A stretch of DNA of 64,000 nucleotides from Vibrio gangliei (GCF_026001925.1 NZ_AP021869.1:1302001-1366000); one strand, 5' to 3'. Counted from the first letter of the stretch, positions 45,342-54,739 are shown. Notes: a model not told the origin generated them from the sequence alone. Program-made: numbers and translations.

Positions 45342-45371
45342 AAGTCACAAAACTGTCACACAAACGACATA
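45342..45371 (+). promoter_or_regulatory. Pho box upstream of the PstS-like gene
   Basis: GTCAC (45344), GTCAC (45355) and GACAT (45366) recur every 11 bp with AAAACT and ACAAAC between. This is the PhoB-box layout (GTCAT-AAAACT-GTCAT in E. coli). A TAGAAT -10-like box overlaps the end. The gene start follows at 45412. Confidence 0.75.
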
Positions 45372-45411
45372 GAATAATGAGCATTCATTTAGTTATCGTT
45401 TGGAGATTTAC

Positions 45412-46233
45412 ATGTTTCGAGTTTTACTCGCCACCCTTTTATCATCTCTGATGCTGATTTCTTCGGTGCAAGCCAAACAAATCGTAGTATCAGGCTCTAG
45501 TTCTGTCGCGCGTGTGATGGATGTTTTAGCTGAAAAATACAATCAATCTCACCCAGATGACTACATCGCGGTACAAGCCGTCGACTCAACAGCTGGAATA
45601 ATGTTAGCAATTAAAGGCGTGTCTGATCTAGGAATGAGTTCTCGCTATTTAACGGAAGCAGAAGCCAGTGATCAAGTCGCTATCGTTCCAATTGCACACG
45701 ATGGCTTAGCCGTGGCGACGAACGTACTCAACCCTGTAAATAATTTAACACTAGACCAACTAGCCAAAATCTACTTGGGTGAAATAAAGAACTGGAAAGA
45801 AGTGGGCGGTAATGACCAAGCAATTGCTGTGGTAACACGTGAAGCAGCATCGGGGTCTCGCTACAGTTTCGAAACTTTATTGGGTCTAACTAAAGTGGTT
45901 AACAAGCAAAACGTTTCAAATGTAAGTAGCAAAAATTTAGTCGTCAACAGCAATGGCATGATGAAAACCTTGGTCAACCATAACCCACAAGCAATAGGCT
46001 TTGTTTCAATGGGTTCGGTTGATAAATCGATTAAAGCCATTAACTTAGAAGGCGTTTCTCCAACCTCGGACAACATTGCCAACGGTAAATATAAATTGGC
46101 ACGCCCTTTCCTACTCGTTTATAAAAAAGGTAACCTTCAAGAGCCAGCACAACGCTTCTTAGATTATGTATTATCGAAAGAAGGCCAAGCGTTAATCGAA
46201 AGCTACGGTTATACGGCGACCAATCATCAATAG
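45412..46233 (+). CDS. PstS-like phosphate-binding protein
   Basis: A 273-residue periplasmic substrate-binding protein. I start at ATG 45412, preceded by GGAG. The signal peptide ends SVQAKQ. Phosphate-binding motifs are present: IVVSGSSSVARVMD (the T/S-G-S-S loop), VDSTAGIMLAIKGVSDLGMSSR and TREAASGSRYSFE. It is of the short PstS type common in vibrios. No pst permease genes are adjacent, so it may feed a permease elsewhere or act as a phosphate-starvation sensor. A Pho box supports PhoB control. Confidence 0.88.
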   Translation: MFRVLLATLLSSLMLISSVQAKQIVVSGSSSVARVMDVLAEKYNQSHPDDYIAVQAVDSTAGIMLAIKGVSDLGMSSRYLTEAEASDQVAIVPIAHDGLAVATNVLNPVNNLTLDQLAKIYLGEIKNWKEVGGNDQAIAVVTREAASGSRYSFETLLGLTKVVNKQNVSNVSSKNLVVNSNGMMKTLVNHNPQAIGFVSMGSVDKSIKAINLEGVSPTSDNIANGKYKLARPFLLVYKKGNLQEPAQRFLDYVLSKEGQALIESYGYTATNHQ

Positions 46234-46250
46234 GTAGCCTCAGCCAAACA

Positions 46251-46287
46251 AAAAATGGCCCACTTCTTAAGAAATGGGCCATTTTTT
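46251..46287. terminator. Bidirectional terminator
   Basis: A near-perfect palindrome: AAAAATGGCCCA pairs with TGGGCCATTTTT, and the loop centre TTCTTAAGAA is itself palindromic. It serves the PstS-like gene and the convergent small membrane protein gene. Confidence 0.92.
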
Positions 46288-46298
46288 ACATCAATCGA

Positions 46299-46499
46299 TT
46301 AGTTCTGTTGGGCTAATTGGCTTACCGTATCAGACAGCGAATCAACGCCAGACTGCAAACTATCTGCGGCATCTTCTAGTGAATCTTGAACTTCTTCCAT
46401 ATCACGCAAATTTAGCATATCCATAATTTCATCTTGATAGTTAATACCGATGCCAGCACCAATGGCAACCAGAATTATCCAAAAAATCAATTTGCTCAT
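46299..46499 (-). CDS. Small single-pass membrane protein
   Basis: A 66-residue protein from ATG 46499, with AGGATAACT upstream; a farther ATG at 46529 is less likely. Residues 4-20 (LIFWIILVAIGAGIGIN) form one membrane segment. The rest is an acidic helical domain with heptad-like DMEEVQDSLEDAADSLQSGVD. No family is recognised. Confidence 0.65.
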   Translation of the reverse strand: MSKLIFWIILVAIGAGIGINYQDEIMDMLNLRDMEEVQDSLEDAADSLQSGVDSLSDTVSQLAQQN

Positions 46500-46630
46500 A
46501 GTTATCCTATTCTTATTCTGATGGAACATTGTCGCTAAGTTTACACAAATTAAACATTTCGTCCATTATTGTTGATATAACTCTTAATTGTATTCATTGC
46601 CGCTAACGCATACGACATAAGGAGAGCCCC

Positions 46631-46834
46631 ATGTCTGCACATTCATCACTCAAAACGGAAACCGACCATTCAGAGCAACTCGAACAATTGATTGACCATT
46701 TAGTCGACCTTGAACCAAAACAACTGAAAAAAGTCCAAGTGTTTATCGATGATATGGTAGCCGAGCAAGATTTCTCTTCCCCAGTATTGACCGAACAAGA
46801 AAAACTGACACTGGAAAAAATGTTTCAGTTATAA
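46631..46834 (+). CDS. Small hypothetical acidic protein
   Basis: A 67-residue soluble helical protein. AAGGAG seven bases before the ATG makes it a convincing gene. LIDHLVDLEPKQLKKVQVFIDDMV and TEQEKLTLEKMF suggest two amphipathic helices. No family is recognised and neighbours give no clue. Confidence 0.6.
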   Translation: MSAHSSLKTETDHSEQLEQLIDHLVDLEPKQLKKVQVFIDDMVAEQDFSSPVLTEQEKLTLEKMFQL

Positions 46835-46980
46835 ATCACTTAGAAACTCGATGAACAAAGACAAAATGCTCACCTATACTGAGTTTTGGACGCTAAATAT
46901 CACATTCCCCTTTTAATATTATGGATAAAATGGATAATAGCGGGCTTCAAATTCATCCTTGACGATATTAGGTAAACATT

Positions 46981-47550
46981 ATGTCTACAGAAGCAACCTT
47001 ACTTGCACGTTGCGAATCTAAATGTGAGCTTTGCTCTGCAACTTCTTCATTGGCTCCTTTCGTTGTAGCGCCTCACACTCAAATCACGGTCGATCACGCA
47101 GTTATGATTTGTGATACTTGCCGCGCACAAGTTGAATCACCAGAAGGCATGGATGTGAACCACTGGCGTTGTCTAAATGACAGCATGTGGAGCCAAGTAC
47201 CTCAAGTACAAGTATTAGCATGGCGTCAGCTTACTCATCTTTCTCGCAAAGGTGAAACTTGGGCAAATGAGCTTTTAGATATGATGTATCTTGAAGACGA
47301 AACCAAAACTTGGGCTGAAATCGGCATGGACGAAGACCAAGAAAAACCTCGTGATGTAAACGGCGTTGAACTTAAAAAAGGCGATGACGTGACCATCATC
47401 AAAGATCTGCCAATCAAAGGTTCATCTCAAGTAATTAAACAAGGCACGGTTGTTCGTGGTATCAGCCTAGCTGATGACCCTAAATTGGTTTCAGGCAAAG
47501 CAAACGGCCAATCTATGTACATCATCGCTGAATACTGCCGTAAGAAGTAA
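46981..47550 (+). CDS. phnA: PhnA (YjdM) family zinc-ribbon protein
   Basis: A 189-residue protein. An N-terminal zinc ribbon has C-ESK-CELC (residues ~11-18) and CDTC near residue 49. The C-terminal PhnA domain from about residue 125 has DVNGVELKKGDDVTIIKDLPIKGSSQVIKQGTVVRGI. Despite the name, PhnA is not needed for phosphonate use in E. coli, and its role is unknown. The middle insert is longer than in E. coli PhnA (111 aa). Single gene with its own terminator. Confidence 0.88.
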   Translation: MSTEATLLARCESKCELCSATSSLAPFVVAPHTQITVDHAVMICDTCRAQVESPEGMDVNHWRCLNDSMWSQVPQVQVLAWRQLTHLSRKGETWANELLDMMYLEDETKTWAEIGMDEDQEKPRDVNGVELKKGDDVTIIKDLPIKGSSQVIKQGTVVRGISLADDPKLVSGKANGQSMYIIAEYCRKK

Positions 47551-47570
47551 TTCTATACTGTGGGTTCAAT

Positions 47571-47602
47571 AAAAACGCCGCTTTAATTGAAGCGGCGTTT
47601 TT
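47571..47602. terminator. Bidirectional terminator after phnA
   Basis: A perfect 13-bp stem AAAAACGCCGCTT / AAGCGGCGTTTTT with a 6-base loop, between convergent genes. Confidence 0.95.
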
Positions 47603-47611
47603 AATAGGAAT

Positions 47612-48238
47612 CTATTTAGTGATATAGGTATTTACCCAATCGCTCATTTCGCCATGACCAGATTCTTGAAGCCCTTGAACAACACCCTGTTGATTCACTT
47701 TAGGCTTATCTTGGCTTACTTTCCATTTCCCTTCAATTTCTTGTATTTCAATTTCAATTCCGATAATTGCAGGGAGCATTTGCTCAATATATTTAGTTGG
47801 AGCATCCGACATTGACCAAGGCTCTTTATTACCTATCTCGTGATGAGCAGTTAGCTTATCCAGTAAGTCTAACTTCCAAGCGTTACAATCAACCGCAGAT
47901 ACCATTCCTTTCACATGTACTACAATGTAATTCCAAGTTGGAACCGCTTTACCATTTGCTTGTTTAGTTGGATAAAAATTTGGAGAAATATAAGCGTTCG
48001 GGCCATGGAAAATTATCATTACCTCAGTAGCTTCTCGAAGCTGCTTGGCTGTTGGATTTACTTTTGCTAGGTGGCCTTGTAGAAAAAATTTATCATCCTT
48101 AGCAGCTAAAAACATAGGAAGATGGTCAACTTCGACACCGTTTTCAGAGTAAACAATCAGTGTTGCAAATGAATGCTTTCGTATAATTTGATACAACAAC
48201 TCTGTATCTGTCTGTTCGAAAATTTTTAATTTATGCAT
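47612..48238 (-). CDS. PaiB-type FMN-binding protein
   Basis: A 208-residue protein from ATG 48238 (GGTGGA upstream), which gives the usual family length; the ORF's earlier ATG adds 30 residues unlike the family. Motifs: MHKLKIFEQTD, FATLIVYSENGVEVDHLPMFL, GHLAKVNPTAKQL, FHGPNAYISPNFYPTK and VPTWNYIVVHVKG. PaiB of Bacillus was described as a negative regulator of protease and sporulation genes. The fold is an FMN-binding split barrel, and no DNA-binding motif is seen. It follows the VOC gene by 94 bases. Confidence 0.85.
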   Translation of the reverse strand: MHKLKIFEQTDTELLYQIIRKHSFATLIVYSENGVEVDHLPMFLAAKDDKFFLQGHLAKVNPTAKQLREATEVMIIFHGPNAYISPNFYPTKQANGKAVPTWNYIVVHVKGMVSAVDCNAWKLDLLDKLTAHHEIGNKEPWSMSDAPTKYIEQMLPAIIGIEIEIQEIEGKWKVSQDKPKVNQQGVVQGLQESGHGEMSDWVNTYITK

Positions 48239-48332
48239 GAGGTTTCCACCGTAATAAAGATTAAGCAACCTTACTCGCTCATGCAAAACGGTTAAAGTCA
48301 TAGATTGATTAATTAGCGTTGAATCCAAATAT

Positions 48333-48710
48333 TTATTTCATCGAATGCAAACCAAACATATTACCTTCAGTATCGACACCAAGGACAATGAATCCATGTT
48401 CACCAATTGATAATTTTTCTCTGTGAATCGAACCGCCTGCCGCGACAATTCGACTGCCTTCTACCGCGCAATCTTCGCAAGAAAAATACACAATCGTGCT
48501 ATAGCCACCTACCTCACAACCGGCCATCTTAACTAGCGCCCCAGTTGCTCCGTATTGATCCATACTTGAAGGAAATGCCATCATTTGCATTTCAGGGCCA
48601 CCACCGGGTGGCTGTAAATCTTGCAGTTCAATATTCAAAACTGTCTGGTAAAAAGCCTTAGCTCTAGACATGTCATCAACATAAATTTCAAACCAACAAA
48701 CAGGATTCAT
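48333..48710 (-). CDS. VOC (glyoxalase/bleomycin resistance) family protein
   Basis: A 125-residue single VOC-domain pair. ATG 48710 has AGGA seven bases upstream and gives the typical start NPVCWFEIYVDDMSRAKAFYQ. DPEGN-like VDTEGNMFGLHSMK closes the domain, and YSTIVYFSCEDCAVEGSRIVAAGG holds the second beta-alpha unit. Members include metal-dependent lyases, dioxygenases and binding proteins; this one has no assignable substrate. Confidence 0.85.
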   Translation of the reverse strand: MNPVCWFEIYVDDMSRAKAFYQTVLNIELQDLQPPGGGPEMQMMAFPSSMDQYGATGALVKMAGCEVGGYSTIVYFSCEDCAVEGSRIVAAGGSIHREKLSIGEHGFIVLGVDTEGNMFGLHSMK

Positions 48711-48799
48711 TGCACTATCCTCAAAAAGTTGCGATGAATAAAAAATAGCACATAAATGAAAAGCCACCAATTGGGTAGCTTTATAGAAAAGTTTATTGA

Positions 48800-49273
48800 T
48801 TACATTCTATGGCCAAGCTTTACCGTGCCATTGGTGTTAAACCATAAGGCTTCAGAACGGCGGCGACCGATTAAAATTGGGCCATCATCGAAAAACAGAA
48901 AGTTCTTCCAATGTTTTTTAAAGACTGACCACTTGGTTTCTATGATGTTGTATTTCTCATAGCAAAAGTAGACCGTCACATCATCTTGCCAATCGATATG
49001 ATCTAAAATGGCTTGAGGCAATTCAGGTTCATCGGCTTCCCACGCCCCTGACCAATCCACCTCATCTTGCCAATTACTGGCTTTGCTTGCCCAATCAGAT
49101 GAACTCAGTCGCTCTGCATCTGGGCTTTGTTTGCTGATATTCTCAATCCACAACTGAGCAGCACGTTGTTGTGGAATAGGTTTAATCTGCACTAAATCTT
49201 CTTCTGGTACGGGCATGGATTGATGCGTAAAAATCCACTTTCTTTGGTATTCGTCCAAAGGTATATAAGACAT
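48800..49273 (-). CDS. Hypothetical protein, probably DUF2947 family
   Basis: A 157-residue soluble protein, rich in Trp and acidic residues. The start MSYIPLDEYQRKWIFTHQ and the end DDGPILIGRRRSEALWF resemble the uncharacterised DUF2947 proteins of vibrios; this assignment is from memory of the family and not certain. It is 16 bases after the HD hydrolase gene and is the last gene of the ycjX-to-here run. Confidence 0.65.
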   Translation of the reverse strand: MSYIPLDEYQRKWIFTHQSMPVPEEDLVQIKPIPQQRAAQLWIENISKQSPDAERLSSSDWASKASNWQDEVDWSGAWEADEPELPQAILDHIDWQDDVTVYFCYEKYNIIETKWSVFKKHWKNFLFFDDGPILIGRRRSEALWFNTNGTVKLGHRM

Positions 49274-49289
49274 AGAATCTCGCTTTTTC

Positions 49290-49880
49290 TTATTGATCTT
49301 TTAACCAGCCATTTTTCACGGCTTCAGCAACGATCTGCTGCGTTTTTTCCCACAATGCGGCTGAGCCATGCTCAATTCGCGCATTGACGGTTAATGCTTG
49401 TGTTTTGGTTACCCCATGCTCCATCCAACTTTGACCATTATTATAATAGTTAAGCAACATTGGGATCAGCCGGTCTAACGATTTAGCAAATTTGGCTTCT
49501 GCGGTTTGGGCGGCTTCAAATTCAAGCCATATTGCCATCAATGCTTCACCTTGATCTTGCGGCAACATCCCAAATAATCGCTTGGCAGCTTTTAATTCAT
49601 TTTCGGCTTGTACTGCTGAGGCTGCAGTATCATAAACGAAGGTATCTCCGGCATCGATTTCAACCACATCGTGCAATAACAACATTTTGACGACTTTGGT
49701 AATATCCACCGACTCATTGGCATGTTCTTCCATCAACAATGCCATTAAAGCGACATGCCAACTGTGTTCTGCGGTATTTTCTAATCGACCTTGTGCCGAT
49801 TTTATTCGTGTACGACGTAATACGGTTTTGAGTTTGTCGAGCTCCATCAACAGCTCAAGTTGTTTGTTTAATCGTTCCAT
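49290..49880 (-). CDS. HD-domain phosphohydrolase
   Basis: A 196-residue HD-superfamily enzyme of the YfbR/HDDC2 type. Metal-binding residues are seen in RLENTAEHSWHVAL (His), LLHDVVEIDAGDTFVYD (His-Asp and a further Glu/Asp) and KSLDRLIPMLLN (Asp). Relatives are 5'-deoxynucleotidases that act on dNMPs. AGGAG precedes the ATG, and the gene begins 10 bases after rimJ, so it is co-transcribed. The substrate is an inference from the family. Confidence 0.87.
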   Translation of the reverse strand: MERLNKQLELLMELDKLKTVLRRTRIKSAQGRLENTAEHSWHVALMALLMEEHANESVDITKVVKMLLLHDVVEIDAGDTFVYDTAASAVQAENELKAAKRLFGMLPQDQGEALMAIWLEFEAAQTAEAKFAKSLDRLIPMLLNYYNNGQSWMEHGVTKTQALTVNARIEHGSAALWEKTQQIVAEAVKNGWLKDQ

Positions 49881-49890
49881 TTCGTACTCC

Positions 49891-50487
49891 TCAGCCCTTG
49901 TTGACCCAATCAGGGTTAATCAAAGACATCAAATAATGAGTTTCCCATTGACCGTTTATTAAAAGGTAATCTCGTGCTGTGCCCTCATGTTCAAAGTTAA
50001 GCTTAGTGAGCACTTTTTCACTCGCACGATTTCTTGGTATATAAGCCGCCATTATTCGATGTAGATTAACTTGCTTAAACATCCATTGATTGGTGAGCGT
50101 TAAGGCCATGTGCATAATGCCTTTACCTTGCTGTGATTGGGCCAAAGCATAACCTAAGTGACAAGCATGAAATGGGTAACTTGACACCGATGTGTAGTTA
50201 ATCATTCCTATCACACTTTGCTCCGACTCATTCAAAATAACAAAAGAGAATGCCTCTTTTTTCTCGTGTAAATCTAAAGTACAAGCGATGCGATTACACC
50301 AATATTCGATGGTATAAAAAGTTTCATTGCGTACAGGTTCCCACGGTTGTAAGTAATCTCTATTTTGAAGGTAAAACTCACTGATAGGCCATTCATCACC
50401 CGGTTGAACAAGGCGTAAATGGCAATCCATAAATGAAAATGTCGCGCCAGAGTTCAAATCGATTAACGGCATATCACAAAAATTCAT
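49891..50487 (-). CDS. rimJ: RimJ-type ribosomal-protein N-acetyltransferase (GNAT)
   Basis: A 198-residue GNAT enzyme, likely acetylating the N-terminus of ribosomal protein S5 as RimJ does. Seen: LRLVQPGDEWPISEFYLQNRDYLQPWEP, SVIGMINYTSV, the acetyl-CoA region GYALAQSQQGKGIMHMAL, and LHRIMAAYIPRNRASEKVLTKLNFEHEG. The ATG overlaps the tyrR stop in the sequence TAATG, so it is translated from the same message. Confusion with other RimJ/RimL acetyltransferases is possible. Confidence 0.82.
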   Translation of the reverse strand: MNFCDMPLIDLNSGATFSFMDCHLRLVQPGDEWPISEFYLQNRDYLQPWEPVRNETFYTIEYWCNRIACTLDLHEKKEAFSFVILNESEQSVIGMINYTSVSSYPFHACHLGYALAQSQQGKGIMHMALTLTNQWMFKQVNLHRIMAAYIPRNRASEKVLTKLNFEHEGTARDYLLINGQWETHYLMSLINPDWVNKG

Positions 50488-52127
50488 TACGACTTCCTGA
50501 TGCCATAATCACGCAATTTATTCGCAATAGAAGTATGTGAAACTTCTAAACGTTTAGCGAGTTTTCGGCTGGATGGGAAAGATTGATACAAACGCTCAAG
50601 AATTTGCGCTTCGTGTTTACGCATCATCTCATCTAATGAGCCTTCCAGAGTAAAAATTTCTGATTGTGTTTCAAACGCTGAACGACTTGCCTGCAACGTT
50701 GGCAGTTGGAAATGCTCGAACTTCAATACATCATCGTCAAGTTGCGTCATCGCACGCAGCACCGAGTTTTCTAATTGGCGAATATTTCCCGGCCACGGAT
50801 AGAGCGTCAGTTGCTCGATCAAATCATCATCATAACTCGGTACTTTTAAACCAAGTTGTTGTGCGTACTTCGCCACAAACATATCCACCAGCGGCAACAC
50901 ATCACTGCTGCGTTCACGTAATGATGGAATACTTAAATTCAAAACATTCAATCGATAATATAAATCTTCACGGAAAGAGCCCGATTGCGTAAGTTGTGAC
51001 AAGGTTTGTTTGGTTGAGGCAATAACACGTACATCGACATGCATTTCTTTTTCTTCACCGACACGGCGAAACGAACCATCTTGTAAAAAACGCAGCAGTT
51101 TGATTTGCAAATGCGGGCTCATTTCGCCGATTTCATCAAGAAAAACCGTGCCTTTGTCCGCTTGTTCAAAGATCCCTTTATGACCAACTTCATGATTAAA
51201 CGCACCTGGCGCATTACCAAATAACTCAGTTTCCGCTGCATCATCTGGCATTGAGGCACAACTCAGTACTAAGAAAGGTTCATTAGAACGGTGAGAACGA
51301 TTATGACAAGCGCGCGCTAGCATTTCTTTACCCGTTCCGGTTTCCCCTTCAATCAAAAGTGGTTGATCGAGCATGGCCAGTTTCTTTGCTTGGGAAACTA
51401 AACGTTGATGATGGTTTGAGACACCGACAAAATGTTCAAAACCAAGCGGATTATACTCAGGAACAGAGGTCAATTTTGTTTCCGACAACACGATGGGTTT
51501 CAACATGATCACCGCGCCGGCCAAAATGGCTTCTCCCGAATCACTGTGGATCATCACCGGCATTACATCCATCAGGTAATTGAGCCCTTCAATGGTGATT
51601 TTATCGCGATAACGCAGTAAGCCTTCGTCAAACTTACTCTGCTTAGGTTTCACTTCGCCTTTCGCTTTTACTTCGCCACTAGCAAGCGCTTTAAACCAAG
51701 GTGCCGATTTCAGTTTAGGAATGTAATGGAAAATGCTGAAGGTTTGGATTTCTTTCACTGACACTTTGAATAGTGCCAACGCGCAGAAATTCGCCATTTC
51801 TATATCACCTTTTAAGCTGATCGAAATGACAGGATCTGGCAGTGTATCTAGAATCGCGTTTAATTCGGTATTTTCACGCTCACTTGGCATAAAGGGAATT
51901 TTACGCACATCCGTCACGCCATCGATTTGACGGATTTGCGCCATTAAGGCACTGAAAGTGTGAAACTCAACATCAGGACAGTTGAGATATATGGTGCCCG
52001 GGTCACCGACTTCTTTGCCGCGGGTACTTAATTCTATTCCACGTAAATCAATATTTTTAGAGGCGAGAATATCCAGTAATTCACGGGTAAGCCCGAGACG
52101 GTCTTGGCACAAAACTTCTAATCGCAC
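50487..52127 (-). CDS. tyrR: Aromatic amino acid regulator TyrR
   Basis: A 546-residue sigma54-activator-like protein that controls aromatic amino acid synthesis and transport with sigma70. The N-terminal ACT-like domain starts MRLEVLCQDRLGLTRELLD, then a PAS domain (ILDTLPDPVISISLKGDI). The AAA+ core has Walker A GETGTGKE (261-268). The GAFTGA loop is absent (FGNAPGAFNHEVG), as usual for TyrR. A C-terminal Fis-like helix-turn-helix is in SRKLAKRLEVSHTSIANKLRDYGI. It is longer than E. coli TyrR (513) through an insert with GEVKAKGEVK near residue 151. Confidence 0.93.
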   Translation of the reverse strand: MRLEVLCQDRLGLTRELLDILASKNIDLRGIELSTRGKEVGDPGTIYLNCPDVEFHTFSALMAQIRQIDGVTDVRKIPFMPSERENTELNAILDTLPDPVISISLKGDIEMANFCALALFKVSVKEIQTFSIFHYIPKLKSAPWFKALASGEVKAKGEVKPKQSKFDEGLLRYRDKITIEGLNYLMDVMPVMIHSDSGEAILAGAVIMLKPIVLSETKLTSVPEYNPLGFEHFVGVSNHHQRLVSQAKKLAMLDQPLLIEGETGTGKEMLARACHNRSHRSNEPFLVLSCASMPDDAAETELFGNAPGAFNHEVGHKGIFEQADKGTVFLDEIGEMSPHLQIKLLRFLQDGSFRRVGEEKEMHVDVRVIASTKQTLSQLTQSGSFREDLYYRLNVLNLSIPSLRERSSDVLPLVDMFVAKYAQQLGLKVPSYDDDLIEQLTLYPWPGNIRQLENSVLRAMTQLDDDVLKFEHFQLPTLQASRSAFETQSEIFTLEGSLDEMMRKHEAQILERLYQSFPSSRKLAKRLEVSHTSIANKLRDYGIRKS

Positions 52128-52262
52128 GATCTAATCCCTACAAGTGTCACGAAAAGTTGACAGTAGTGTGTTGTATGCGCTCAATTTCGTCAAGATGATA
52201 AGTGGATTGCACTGATAAATAGCGAGTTAATCATTGATCTACTCACCGCTTTTAAACCAAGC

Positions 52263-53333
52263 TTACTTATCTTCCGATTTACCAATCACTCGCCCTACCA
52301 CTAACTTGCGGATTTCACTTAAACGTACGGCTTTCTCTTTACGCCAAGGTAATGGACGCAATAACGCCATCGCTTTAATACCTAGTCGACCAGTGAGCAG
52401 GCCAACGCCGATCCCTTGTGCAGCACGAGTGGACACTTTTCCAGCTACGCCCAACGACATGACGTTAGTGCCGATATCAACAGCAAGCTCACTAGCACCA
52501 GCGGCGGCCATGTTAATAAAGACCAGTTTAATTAAGCGAATACGAGACCAATAGCCCAGCTCTACGCCGTAAATTTTTCCTAGTTCGTCAATCATTTTGA
52601 AATTGCGCCAAGCCACAAGCAGCATGTCGGCAATCGCCAATGGGCTAACCGCCACCAATATCGCCGATTCTGTAGAATATGTAGCGACTATTTTCTTGGC
52701 TTGTTTATCTTGTTGAGCGATCACCATATCATCGTACAACTCGATCACATCGGCGTCGTTATGATTGTCATTAACGGTTTTAACCCAACGATCATAACCC
52801 GCATGTTCCAATGTAACGCCAGCTTGATTGGCAAGATCTTCACAAAATGGCTTAGCATTACCCGTTTTATGCGAATGAATTAAATCCATCGCGAGTTCTT
52901 GACTACCGAGTTGCTTGCGTAAACGACGTAATTTCCATAGCTCTTTTGCCGTAGCGCTAATACCGAGTGAAGCTATTGCGGCAATAAATCCTGTCCAACC
53001 TAGTGTTAGCCAATCCGATTGCTGATAAGCCTGAACAACATTATTCACACATTGCCAACCAACCAAGCCAGTAAAAGCCACAACCGCACCAGTAAATAAC
53101 CAACGTTTTTTCGAGCGTGGTCGAATGATCTTCACCATTTCATCTTCAAGTTGGTTATCAGCCGTGAGTTCTATTTGCTCTTGCGTCATTGGGACAAATT
53201 GGGTGGCTTCATCAAAACGAATCGTATTGGACAGGTTATCTTGCATGATCCCGACTTCTTCTTGTACAGATTTCGTAGGTTTATCCGTATCGAAGACCAC
53301 TTTGGTTTTGTATTCTTTTTTATCCTGACTCAT
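52263..53333 (-). CDS. ycjF: Inner-membrane protein YcjF (UPF0283)
   Basis: A 356-residue protein with a hydrophilic N-terminus and two membrane segments around residues 77-125 (WLFTGAVVAFTGLVGW, WTGFIAAIASLGISA). Then comes the conserved C-terminal part with YSTESAILVAVSPLAIADMLLVAWRN. It pairs with YcjX in proteobacteria, and both are linked to the phage shock response in E. coli. Its start overlaps the ycjX stop by four bases, so translation is coupled. No biochemical role is known. Confidence 0.9.
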   Translation of the reverse strand: MSQDKKEYKTKVVFDTDKPTKSVQEEVGIMQDNLSNTIRFDEATQFVPMTQEQIELTADNQLEDEMVKIIRPRSKKRWLFTGAVVAFTGLVGWQCVNNVVQAYQQSDWLTLGWTGFIAAIASLGISATAKELWKLRRLRKQLGSQELAMDLIHSHKTGNAKPFCEDLANQAGVTLEHAGYDRWVKTVNDNHNDADVIELYDDMVIAQQDKQAKKIVATYSTESAILVAVSPLAIADMLLVAWRNFKMIDELGKIYGVELGYWSRIRLIKLVFINMAAAGASELAVDIGTNVMSLGVAGKVSTRAAQGIGVGLLTGRLGIKAMALLRPLPWRKEKAVRLSEIRKLVVGRVIGKSEDK

Positions 53334-54739
53334 CGCAATTTATCCCCTAGTAGAAACTGTAACGCTTTATCCATACGAATATGCGGCAAGGCTTGGTCGT
53401 GTGGAATTTTTAACGGTCTAAATTGATAAAACTCAAAGCCATTACCTTGCCAGTATTCACGTTGAGGTAATTTAGGCGGTACTTCTCCAGGAAATAGCGT
53501 GATGGTTTCTTCTGCTAATGTTGTGCCTTTGATTGCTTGTAATGTGGTATCCCCGGCTTGTGCATAGCCAGGCATAGTCGCTTGTATAGAAGACAAGTTC
53601 ATGCACTCCATTTCTATCCCTTCATAAGACACATGTTTCCAGGCCTCATGAACCAGTTGTTGTAACAAAGACACCATATTGGTGTGTTGATCCGGCGTCA
53701 CATGATCCGCTTTCGTTGCAGCAAATAACACTTTATCAATCTTGGCTGAGAACAAACGCTTGAGAATCGAATTGCGCCCATATTTGAAGCTCTGCATCAA
53801 TTGATTAATCGCACCACTCATATCCATGAATGAGTCATAGCCGGTATTCAGTGGCTGTAGACAATCAACCAGTACGATCTGGCGGTCAAAGGTAGCAAAG
53901 TGCTCTTGGTAAAAATCTTTCACAATCTTCTTTTTGTATTCATTAAAGCGAGAGCGCAACATGGCATAAGCAGAACTACGTTTTATTTCCGCTTTGGGTT
54001 TACCATTATCATCCGTTTCAATATCAACCGGGAAAAATTGTAATACTGGTGCACCAACAAGCTCACCGGGCAGAACAAAACGCCCAGGCTGAACCCAGTG
54101 CAGTCCTTCGTTTTTGCAAGCATGAAGATAATCGGTATAAGCCTTCGCCAATTCTGCCACTCGATTTTCATTAGCTGAGGCGAACAAATCAAAATGATTA
54201 AGTTTGACTAACCACTCTTTAGCCAGTATAGAACGCAATTCACTGCCCGCTTTTTCGCCTTTAAGAAGCTGCATTTGGCTTAGTGACCATTCTTCAAAAC
54301 TCATATTGAGTAAAGGCAGATCCAATAGCCATTCACCAGGGTAATCGACAATATCTAAATACAAAGTTGATGTGCTTTTCAGTAATCGTCTTGCACCTTT
54401 TTTTGGAACAAAACGAATCGCAAGACGAATTTCACTCACATCACGCGTGGGTTCCGGCCATTGTGGTGGCGTGGTATTAAGCTGCTCAATAGCCAGATCG
54501 TAGTCGAATCTTGGCACCATTAAGTTAGTTTGTGGGATACGCTTTGCTCCAAGCAGTTGCTTATTTCGACTTGGCTCAAATAGAGGTAAGTTATCTTGTG
54601 TGGAGCTATTTAAAAGTTGATTGACCAATGAGGTGATAAACGCCGTTTTACCCGCGCGAGATAAGCCAGTGACAGCGAGGCGCAGATGGCGATCGAGGCT
54701 TCGTTTCACCAAATCATTCACTTCTTGTTTGATCTTCAT
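53330..54739 (-). CDS. ycjX: P-loop protein YcjX (DUF463)
   Basis: A 469-residue predicted GTPase/ATPase. The P-loop LSRAGKTAFITSLV lies at residues ~24-37. Further conserved blocks are YLDIVDYPGEWLLDLPLL (switch/Walker B-like), RQIVLVDCLQPLN and VLFAATKADHVTPDQH (T/N-K-x-D-like specificity). It is the first gene of the run ycjX-ycjF-tyrR-rimJ-HD-DUF2947. In E. coli the psp genes precede ycjX; here they do not. Confidence 0.92.
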   Translation of the reverse strand: MKIKQEVNDLVKRSLDRHLRLAVTGLSRAGKTAFITSLVNQLLNSSTQDNLPLFEPSRNKQLLGAKRIPQTNLMVPRFDYDLAIEQLNTTPPQWPEPTRDVSEIRLAIRFVPKKGARRLLKSTSTLYLDIVDYPGEWLLDLPLLNMSFEEWSLSQMQLLKGEKAGSELRSILAKEWLVKLNHFDLFASANENRVAELAKAYTDYLHACKNEGLHWVQPGRFVLPGELVGAPVLQFFPVDIETDDNGKPKAEIKRSSAYAMLRSRFNEYKKKIVKDFYQEHFATFDRQIVLVDCLQPLNTGYDSFMDMSGAINQLMQSFKYGRNSILKRLFSAKIDKVLFAATKADHVTPDQHTNMVSLLQQLVHEAWKHVSYEGIEMECMNLSSIQATMPGYAQAGDTTLQAIKGTTLAEETITLFPGEVPPKLPQREYWQGNGFEFYQFRPLKIPHDQALPHIRMDKALQFLLGDKLR

